The position numbers and the translations under genes are program-made. From Demequina soli (lineage in GTDB: Bacteria > Actinomycetota > Actinomycetes > Actinomycetales > Demequinaceae): a stretch of 64,000 nucleotides of DNA. Position 1 is the stretch's first letter, and every line of letters starts with the position of its first letter. The notes under the pieces are model-generated. The model was given only the letters and a program-made list of their open reading frames with translations, was not told the DNA's origin and made no database searches. Below, piece after piece: positions 17,920 to 26,000 of this stretch. The stretch lies in NCBI RefSeq assembly GCF_000971195.1, contig NZ_BBLZ01000001.1, forward strand, positions 600,667-664,666. Reading direction: 5' to 3'.

Positions 17920-19224
17920 TCAGGCGACCGGGACCGTCGCCGTCGCAGGGCTCGAGACGACGGGCACGAGCGTCGGGTCGTCGAACATCGGCGTGAGGCC
18001 GTGACGCGCGGCACCCATGAGCCCGGCGCGGCGGCCCAGCCGGCTGCTCTCCACCACGAGGGGCGCGAGGCGCTCGGTGCGCGGCGCGAGCTGCATCTGG
18101 ATGCCGGGCTCGAGCCAGCGGCGCAGGCCGGCAAGGTAACCGCCGAGCACGAGCGTGGTGGGGTTGACCACGTCGTACACGGAGCGGACGGCCGCGCCCA
18201 CGATGTCTCCCGCGCGCAGCGCCACGTCGACGGCGCGCTTCTCGCCGCGGTCGAGCCGCGCGCGCAGCTCGTCGAGCGCGGCCTGGCGGCCGCCGAGCTC
18301 GGCCAGTTCGGTCAGGCGCGCCGACGTGAGGAGCGCATCGGCACCCACGTATGCGTTGAGGCAGCCGTTCGCGCCGCAGGCGCACGAGCGTCCGCGCCAG
18401 TCGACCGTGACGTGGCCGATCTCGCCGCCGTAGCCGCGGCCGCCCTGGAGGATCCTGCCGTCGGCGACCACGCCGCCGCCGATCCCCGAGGTGACGGATC
18501 CCTCGAGGTAGAGCATGACGTCAGGGCGCGGCTGCGGCAGCGCGGCGTGCTCGGCGAGCGCCGCCGCGTTGGCGTCGTTGATGACCTCGATCGCGAGCCC
18601 GGCGGGCGCGCCGGCCGCGCGGATGAGCGTGACGAGCTCGAGGTGGCCCCACCCGAACTCCGCCGTGTCGGCGATGCGGTTGTCGCGTCCCACGGGCCCG
18701 GGCACCGTGACGACGCAGGCGAGCAGCACCCCTCCGTGCTCGCGGGCCGTGGCCTCGCCGTTGGCGATGAGCGCCGCGACCGCGTCGGCGCAGTCGCCGG
18801 GCTGGCCCCACGCGAGCGTGACGCCGCGCGTCGACGAGTCGAGCAGCAGGCCGGCGCTCGAGTACAGCTCCGCCGTCACGCGGGTGCGCTCGATGCGCAC
18901 CGCGAGCGCGACGCAGCGGTCGGGCACCTGGGCGACGGTGACGCGCGGACGCCCGCGGCCGCGCGCCTCGCCGGAGGCGCCGTGGACGTCGCGGACCAGC
19001 CCGCGGGACTGCAGGTCCGCGACGAGGTTGGTGACCGAGGCGGCGGCCATGCCGGTCGCGTGCTCGATGTCCTTGCGGCTGAGCGGGGCGCCGTCGCGCA
19101 GCATGCGCATGACGACGCCGAGGTTGTGGGAACGCAGCGTCGACGGGTCCGCCGCGGCGGGGCCGTGGAGGCGCGCGACGGGGCGCGCCGCGACGTCGCG
19201 GCCGCTCGACGGCACCGTTCCCAT
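17920..19224 (-). CDS. ROK-family transcriptional regulator
   Basis: A 434-residue protein with an N-terminal MarR-like winged helix (SHNLGVVMRMLRDGAPLSRKDIEHATGMA, residues about 29-60) and a C-terminal ROK sugar-kinase-like domain. It has GSVTSGIGGGVVADG and the zinc motif CACGANGCLNAYVG; the usual Glu after GCx is Asn here. ROK repressors usually control sugar uptake or catabolic genes. No sugar gene is adjacent, so its target may be elsewhere, for example the glycosidase 4 kb upstream; that is a guess. Confidence 0.87.
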   Translation of the reverse strand: MGTVPSSGRDVAARPVARLHGPAAADPSTLRSHNLGVVMRMLRDGAPLSRKDIEHATGMAAASVTNLVADLQSRGLVRDVHGASGEARGRGRPRVTVAQVPDRCVALAVRIERTRVTAELYSSAGLLLDSSTRGVTLAWGQPGDCADAVAALIANGEATAREHGGVLLACVVTVPGPVGRDNRIADTAEFGWGHLELVTLIRAAGAPAGLAIEVINDANAAALAEHAALPQPRPDVMLYLEGSVTSGIGGGVVADGRILQGGRGYGGEIGHVTVDWRGRSCACGANGCLNAYVGADALLTSARLTELAELGGRQAALDELRARLDRGEKRAVDVALRAGDIVGAAVRSVYDVVNPTTLVLGGYLAGLRRWLEPGIQMQLAPRTERLAPLVVESSRLGRRAGLMGAARHGLTPMFDDPTLVPVVSSPATATVPVA

Positions 19225-19301
19225 GGGTCGCAAGGGTACGCGCGTGCACCGCGAGGACGGCGAAGCCCCTGGTCGCGCGCCGGGCGAGCGTGTCGCGGCG
19301 G

Positions 19302-20480
19302 TCACCACCGCGCCACCGGCGCCGCCCAGGCGCGCAGCCGCGAGCGGGCGAACTCGGGCAGCGACGCGACGATCCGCAGCTGCTCGGCGGCGCTCGCCTC
19401 CTCGTCGAGGAAGCGCAGGACCCGGTCGACGGGATGGCGCAGCAGCAGGGCCGCGAGCACCTCCTGCGCACCCGCCGGGTCGTCGCGGATCACGCGCAGC
19501 AGCGCGCCGTCGAGGACGCGCGCCCACGCGCTCGCCGGCAGCGCGCGCCCGGGGTCGGTCCCGGCCGCGAGCGCCGCGGCGAGGGCGGCCGAGTGGCGCT
19601 GGATCCGCGCGAACCCGTACCCGGTGCTGGCCTTGACCATGCCCGCGCGGGCGCCCACGGGGACGACCGCGCCGGCCGCGCGCGCGGCGGGGTGCGCGTC
19701 GAGCGGGATGGACCCGCGCTCCCGCGGGACGATGCGGTGGTCGCCGAGCCCGAGGACGTCGCCGAGGTAGGCGTCGAGCGCCTGCGCCGCGTCGACGGGC
19801 GCCTCGTCCGCGGCTTCGCCGCCGGGCACCACGAACCGCACGCGTTCGACGAGCGCGCGCCGGGCCGACGACGGCAGCACATACATGAAGGCGAGGCCGT
19901 CGGCCTGGTCGGTGCGGAAGTCCATGAGCGTCACGGCGTCGGGGTCGAACGCGTCGGCCTCGGTCTCGATGGTCACGCCGTCCAGCTCGAGGCGCGGACC
20001 GGCGTCCGCGGGTCGCGGGGGCTCCCCCGGGCCCACGCCGTCGAGCACCCACCGCGCCGCGATGTCGGCCGTGCCGCCGCCCGGGAGGTCGACGGCGACC
20101 GCCGCCCGCGCATCGTCCCCCGACAGGGCGATCGCCCGTCCGGTCAGGCGTCGCCATCCGCGCCGCGCGAGCGCCTCGTCGGCGGCGGACCCGAGCGCGG
20201 GGCCGGTGAGCGTGCGGTAGGCGTACGGCTCGAGGGGCATGCGGCGCGCCCAGCGCTCGCCGGCCACCGTCGCGGTCGGCAGCACGCTCTCGGCAATGCG
20301 GTCGAGCAGGAGCTCGCCGCGGCTCCACCAGGCCCACGCGCGGCCGTCGAGCGGGCGGGAGGCGTCGTCGACCACGACGAGGTCGCCGTCCCACGCCGAC
20401 TCCGCGAGGTGGCAGACGAGCGACAGCCCGGCCGCTCCCCCGCCGAGGATGACGGCGTCCGCATGCTCGACGGGGCGCAT
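19302..20480 (-). CDS. Lycopene-cyclase-like FAD-dependent protein
   Basis: A 392-residue flavoprotein with an N-terminal dinucleotide-binding motif, DAVILGGGAAGLSLVCHLA, and AWAWWSRGELLLDRIAES, resembling the CrtY family of lycopene beta-cyclases. Further CrtY-like elements are VTLMDFRTDQADG, FMYVLPSSARRALVE and MVKASTGYGFARIQRHS. GGGAGG stands six bases before the ATG at 20480; a GTG two codons earlier would overlap the preceding stop (GTGA). No other carotenoid gene is in the window, so the activity is tentative; another isoprenoid cyclase or oxidase is possible. Confidence 0.72.
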   Translation of the reverse strand: MRPVEHADAVILGGGAAGLSLVCHLAESAWDGDLVVVDDASRPLDGRAWAWWSRGELLLDRIAESVLPTATVAGERWARRMPLEPYAYRTLTGPALGSAADEALARRGWRRLTGRAIALSGDDARAAVAVDLPGGGTADIAARWVLDGVGPGEPPRPADAGPRLELDGVTIETEADAFDPDAVTLMDFRTDQADGLAFMYVLPSSARRALVERVRFVVPGGEAADEAPVDAAQALDAYLGDVLGLGDHRIVPRERGSIPLDAHPAARAAGAVVPVGARAGMVKASTGYGFARIQRHSAALAAALAAGTDPGRALPASAWARVLDGALLRVIRDDPAGAQEVLAALLLRHPVDRVLRFLDEEASAAEQLRIVASLPEFARSRLRAWAAPVARW

Positions 20481-20482
20481 CG

Positions 20483-22786
20483 TCACCCTCCCAGGGCCGG
20501 GACCAGGCTGAACGCACCCTCGTCCTCCTGGGCGTTGTGCAGGCGCAGCACGGCGTACAAGCCGTAGAGCAGGCGCCGCAGCTCCACCACGTCGTCGGGG
20601 CCGGCCGCGTCCTCGCCCTCGCCCACCGCGTCCAGCAGCCGACGCACGCGCGCGACCTGGTGCTCGATCTCCGCGTGGGTGCGGCTGAGCGCCGCGACCG
20701 CCTCGTCGCTGCCGAGCGCGCGGGCGACGATCGGCACGAGGCGCTCCTCGTCGGCCCGCTCGTGAGGCAGGACGTCGGTCTCGAGCTCGGAAGCGAGGGC
20801 GCGCGCGTCGGCGAGGTCGGGCGCGCCCGCCGAGAGGGCGTCCGCGACCGCGGCGACGCGCTCGACCAGCGGGGCGAGCGACTCGTGCTGGACGCGCAGC
20901 GCCGCGAGCGTCGCGCGGTCCGCCTCGGTGAGGGTCGCGGTGCGGGCGGGGCCGGGCAGGACGGCGCGCAGGGCGACGGCGATCGCGAGGATGTCGATGC
21001 CCTCCTGGAGGGCCGCCCCGACGGTCGGCGCGAGGTGGCCGAGCGCGGCGGCGACCATCGCGACGAGCGACAGCCCCATGCCCACGACCACGGCCTGGCG
21101 CGCGATGCCGCGGGAGCGGCGCGCGACCTGCATGGCGTCGGCGAGCGCCTCGACGCGGTCGACGGTGAGGACCACGTCGGCGGCCTCGGACGATGCGGTG
21201 GCGCCGCGGGCGGCGAGCGCGACCCCGACGTCGGCGGCCGCGAGCGCGGGGGCGTCGTTGATGCCGTCGCCCACCATCACGGTCGAGCCGCGCTCCCGCT
21301 CCCGGCCGAGCGCCGCGAGCTTGTCCTCGGGCGTGCACTCGGCGATCACCTCGTCGACGCCGACGATCCGCCCGACCATGTGCGCGACGTCGGGGCGGTC
21401 GCCCGTCGCGAGGACGATGCGGCGCACGCCGGCCGCGCGCAGCGCCCGGACCATGCGGGGCGCGTCGGGGCGGACGGGGTCCTGGAGCAGCATCGCGGCG
21501 GCCAGCTCGCCGTCGACCTCGACGAGGACGCTCATCGAGCCGTCGAGGTCGGCGCGGCGGCGCACCTGGCGGGACCACGGGCCGGGCTGCGGGCCCGCGA
21601 TCCACGCGGGCCGGCCGACGCGCACGCGGCGCCCGTCGACGGTGCCGGCCACGCCCTGGCCGCGGACCTCGTCGGCCGTCTCGGGCATCGTGAGCGCGAG
21701 CACGCGCACGAGCGCCGCCTCGACGATCGGCCCCGCCAGCACGTGCGCCGACACCTGGTCGAGGCTCGCGGCCAGGCGCAGGGCCTCCGCCGCATCGTGC
21801 CCCGGCGCGGGGACGAGCCGCGTGAGCGCGGGCCGGCCGCGCGTGAGCGTGCCGGTCTTGTCGACCACCATGACGCGCGCCGCGGCGAGGCGCTCGAGCG
21901 CGCCGCCGCCCTTGACCACGACGCCGAGGCGCGCGGAGCGAGACAGGCCGGACACGATCGCGATGGGCGCCGCGAGCAACAGGGGGCACGGCGTCGCGAC
22001 GACGAGGACCGCGACGGCGCGCACGGGGTCGCCGGAGGCCCACCACGCGGCGCCCGCGAGGGCGAGGGTGAGCGGCACGAACGCGATGGCCCACCGGTCG
22101 GCGCTGCGCACGAACGGCGCCGACGCCGCCTGCGCCTGCGCGACCAGGCGCACGAGGGCTGCATAAGTAGAGGTGTCGGCGGTGGTGGTGGTGACGATCT
22201 CGAGCGGCGCGCCCGCGTTGACCACGCCCGAGCGGACGTCCTCGCCGGCCGCCCGCTCGACGGGCACGGACTCGCCGGTGAGCGCGGACTCGTCGAGGGT
22301 CGCGGCGGCGGTGAGGCGCCCGTCGACGGCGACCACCTCGCCCGGCCGCACGAGCAGGTGCTCGCCCAGGCCCACCTCGCCGACCGCGACCTCCTCGATC
22401 CCGGCCGAGGTGAGGCGGCGGGCGGTGCGGGGCGCGCGCTCGGTGAGGAGGCTGAGCTCGCGGCGGGCGCGGGCGTCGGCGCGGGCCTCCAGCACCTGCC
22501 CGGTGGCGAGCATGAGGGTGATGATGGCGCCGGCGAGCGGCTCGCCGACCGCGAGGGCGCCCGCGAGCGCGAGCACGGCGATGATGTCGACCGTGGGGCG
22601 ACGGTGGCGGGCGGCGTCGAGCGTCGACCAGCCGGAGAACGCGAGGCCGAGGACGGTGCCGGCGACCCATAGGACGGTCGCGGCGTCGGGGGCGGAGATC
22701 CACCAGGCGACGGCGCCCCCGGCCAGCAGGAGACCCGAGGCGATCAGCACGATCGCCTCGAGATGCCGCCGGACCATCCCGACCAT
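20483..22786 (-). CDS. P1B-5-type metal-transporting ATPase with C-terminal hemerythrin domain
   Basis: A 767-residue P-type ATPase. Visible motifs are actuator-domain LDESALTGESVP, membrane motif ATPCPLLLAAP near residue 265, phosphorylation loop DKTGTLT near 309, and hinge VMVGDGINDAPALAAADVG. The late membrane motif QEGIDILAIAVALR, together with TPCP, fits the P1B-5 subgroup, known for Ni/Fe export in the Sinorhizobium Nia protein. Residues about 620-760 carry hemerythrin-type His/Glu positions (QHESLAP, PHERADEERLVP, RTHAEIEHQ, LHNAQEDEG). There is no N-terminal heavy-metal-associated domain. TACCGT lies six bases before the ATG, so it is probably leaderless. Confidence 0.88.
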   Translation of the reverse strand: MVGMVRRHLEAIVLIASGLLLAGGAVAWWISAPDAATVLWVAGTVLGLAFSGWSTLDAARHRRPTVDIIAVLALAGALAVGEPLAGAIITLMLATGQVLEARADARARRELSLLTERAPRTARRLTSAGIEEVAVGEVGLGEHLLVRPGEVVAVDGRLTAAATLDESALTGESVPVERAAGEDVRSGVVNAGAPLEIVTTTTADTSTYAALVRLVAQAQAASAPFVRSADRWAIAFVPLTLALAGAAWWASGDPVRAVAVLVVATPCPLLLAAPIAIVSGLSRSARLGVVVKGGGALERLAAARVMVVDKTGTLTRGRPALTRLVPAPGHDAAEALRLAASLDQVSAHVLAGPIVEAALVRVLALTMPETADEVRGQGVAGTVDGRRVRVGRPAWIAGPQPGPWSRQVRRRADLDGSMSVLVEVDGELAAAMLLQDPVRPDAPRMVRALRAAGVRRIVLATGDRPDVAHMVGRIVGVDEVIAECTPEDKLAALGRERERGSTVMVGDGINDAPALAAADVGVALAARGATASSEAADVVLTVDRVEALADAMQVARRSRGIARQAVVVGMGLSLVAMVAAALGHLAPTVGAALQEGIDILAIAVALRAVLPGPARTATLTEADRATLAALRVQHESLAPLVERVAAVADALSAGAPDLADARALASELETDVLPHERADEERLVPIVARALGSDEAVAALSRTHAEIEHQVARVRRLLDAVGEGEDAAGPDDVVELRRLLYGLYAVLRLHNAQEDEGAFSLVPALGG

Positions 22787-22843
22787 ACGGCCACGGTATG
22801 CCCGGCCTCCGACACCGAGACGGGGCCTAGGTCACGGGAGGAA

Positions 22844-22919
22844 TGGTGCGCCTGGACAGATTCGAACTGTCGACACCCGCTTTAGGAGAGCGGTGCTCTA
22901 TCCCCTGAGCTACAGGCGC
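22844..22919 (-). tRNA. tRNA-Arg (CCT anticodon)
   Basis: The minus strand folds as a tRNA: acceptor GCGCCTG / CAGGCGC, D-arm with AGCTCAGGGGATAGAGC, anticodon loop CTCCTAA giving CCT, T-loop GTTCGAATC, discriminator A and an encoded CCA (22844-22846). It lies alone between two long minus-strand genes. Confidence 0.95.
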
Positions 22920-23026
22920 CTGCACCGGGGTACCGGACCAGGGTACCGGTGCGTGCGGGCCGGGCCGCGCATCGTGCCCCGTCCGGCCGCCGCGGGAAGG
23001 GGCGACGGCCGGACGGGGACGGCTGG

Positions 23027-26000
23027 TCAGCCGGCCGCGACCTCTCCGAGGTCGGCCCAACCGGCCACGCCGGCGGCGGGCTGCACGCCGCGGAGCCAAT
23101 AGGCGGCCCGCCACACGTGCCCGCCGGCGACCGCGAGGCCGCCGCGGGTGTAGACCATCGAGGCTGTCCACTCGCGCACGGAGCCCAGCGACGTCTCGAC
23201 CGGCGCGCCGAGCTCCATCCACGGACCCCACGCCTGGCCGGGTGCCTCGTTGCGCGTCCACCACTGGGCCTGCCAGAGCTTGCCCTGGTAGACCACCCGG
23301 TCGCCCGCGGTGTAGACGCCCGAGGCGGTCCACGCGGCCGCGTCCCCTGCCGGGGTTGACGCGGCGAACCCGGCCTCGCCCCACGCGCCCGTGGCGCTCG
23401 AGCCGGGCACCTCGCCGCGGCTGCCCCACTGCGCCTCGTACGCGGCGCCGCCGTACGAGACGAGGTCGCCCGCCTTGTACTTGGTGGTCGCGGACCAGGC
23501 CGGGGGCAGCACGTGGATCACCCGCTGGGCGGAGACCCCCGCGCCGGTCACGGACGCCGTGACGACGACGTCGCCGTACGCGACCCCCGTCACCACGCCC
23601 GCCTGCGACACCGTCGCGATCGCCGGGTCCGAGGACGTCCAGACCAGGGTGTCGTCGGCGCCGGCCGGGGCGACGGTCGCCGTCAGGGCGAGGGTCCCGC
23701 CCTGGACGATGCGGTCGTCGCCCGCGACGGTCACCGCCGTCGGCGCGGGCACCAGGGTGCCCGGGATCGCGATCTCGGCGATCTTCACGAAGGTGCCCGG
23801 CGTCGCGAACACGAGCCGCACGGCCGTCGCCACGACGGGCGCGAAGGTCACGCTCGTCGCCGTCCCGTCCGCCGCGAGCGCGACGCCCTGGGCGCTCGTC
23901 GGGCGCCAGGCGCCGTCCGTGCCGCGGTACGCCACGGAGACGCCGCTCGGGCTGCCCTCGCTGTTGGTGAAGGTGACACCGGAGACCCGGTACGCGCTCG
24001 CGGCGTAGGCGGTGAACGTCGCACTCGGGCGGGAGGCGTCGGCCGGCCACGTGGACCACACCGTCGAGGTGCTGCGGTCGCACGCGTTGGTCGCCGGGAG
24101 GGTCTCGTACTGCGTCTGCCAGAACGAGGCCGCCACGGTCCCGCCGCCGGTGCGGCAGACGTTGGTCGCGCCGGTCCCGGGGATGGTGAGCTCGGGGATC
24201 TTGAGGTACGAGCCCGGTGTCGTGAAGGTCAGCCGCAGGCCGGTGGCGCTCACCGTGTCGAACGCGATGTCCGTGCGGACGTTGTTCGCCGCCGGCGCCA
24301 CGTTCTGCGCGGTGGTCGCCTTCCACGTGCCGTCGGCGGCCTTGTACGCGACGCTCACCCCGGTGAGGTTGCCCTCGGTGTTGGTGAAGGAGAGGCCCGC
24401 GATGTCATACGCGGTCGCGGTCTCCACCGTGTAGGTGACGGGCGACTGCCAGCCGGTGTTGGTCCACGTGGACCACGCGGTCCCCGTGCTGCCGTCGCAC
24501 GCGTTCGCGGCGGGCATGCCGCCGTAGAGCGTCTGCGAGTACGACGCGGAGACGGTCGCGCCGCGGCACACGTTCACCGCGCCGGGCGTGCCGAGGATCT
24601 CCACCTCGGAGATCGACTGCCAGGTGTTGGTGTCGGTGTGGAGCTGGAGGCGGATGCCCGACGTCGCCGGCAGCGCGGAGGTGTCGAGCCGCACGACCGG
24701 GGCGGCCTGCGACGCGTCCTGCGCGACGGTCGCGGACACCGCGGACGTCACCCATGCGCCGGAGGCGTTCAGGTACTGCACGGTCACCTTCGACGGCCAG
24801 GTCGCGCCGCCGTCGGCGTAGGTGTGGACCGCGACCTCGTCGGCGCGCTGCGCCGACGCCCAGGTGAAGGACAGCCAGCTGTCGCGCGGGTAGCCGCTCG
24901 AGGTCCAGTCGTCCCAGCCCTTGGCGGACGGGGCGAGGTCGACGAGCGTCCCCGCGAGGGAGGTCCTGCTCGACGCGGAGACCGTCGCGTCGGGCGCGAG
25001 GTTGACCGTCGCGTAGTCCCAGACGGTGACGGTGCGGGTGAACGTGCGTCCCGGGCCGAAGCCGTCCCCGGCCGCGAGCGTGCCCACGATGCTGTGGGCG
25101 CCCACGGTGGACAGGCCGCTGGTGTCCCAGGTGACCGGCGCATCGTCCGTCACGCCGCCCACGGTGACCGCGACGGTGCTCGGGAGGACGGCGTCGAGGT
25201 CGGCGCCGCGCCGGATGGTCTCCGGGAGGCGGTCGTCGGTGACGGTCCAGACGCCGTCACCGTCGCCCTTGTCGTCCCAGTAGGACGCGTCCCAGCCGTC
25301 GCCCCACCGCGTCGGGTCCTCGGCGGCGGGGTTGCGCATCTCGAGCGCGCCGCCCTCGCCGAACGTCATGGGCAGCCACACGTAGGTGGAGTCGGACTCG
25401 CCGGCATCCCACCTGTCGCCCATGTAGACGTAGTGGCCGTCGCCGAGCGTGAGGACGTTCGTGGACTGCGACCCGAACGTGGTGCGGCGGGTGTCGCCGA
25501 CGGACAGGAGCCCGTCGCCACCCTCGGGGATGGCGCTGTAGGCGACGTTCTCGTACGCGTCGTCCGCCTTCACGCCGCGGATCCACGAGCCGAGGATCGA
25601 GTCCGACGTGTAGTAGGTCTGCGGGTTCGGGTCCCAGCCCGTCGCGCCCGACGCGACGACGTAGAACTTCCCGCCGTGCTCGAACATCGCGGGCGCCTCG
25701 AGGACGCCGCACTCCTTGACGATCTGGAAGTCCTGCCCGCGCACCGGCGCGTGCGCGGTGCCGTCGGCGAACAGGTAGGGGTACTCGCCGGACTCGGAGT
25801 ACTGGATGCCCACGCTGTCGGTCGTGGTCGTGTGCTCGACGTTGGTGTAGTCCGCGTCGAGCTTGGCGATGTACAGGGACCGGTTCTCCTCGGAGGAGTA
25901 GACGATGTACGCCGTGCCGTCGTCGGCCTGGAAGACCGTCATGTCGCGGGCCTGGCCCGGCACGGCGGCCGTGGTGCAGGCCTGGTAGCTCGCGCGGTTG

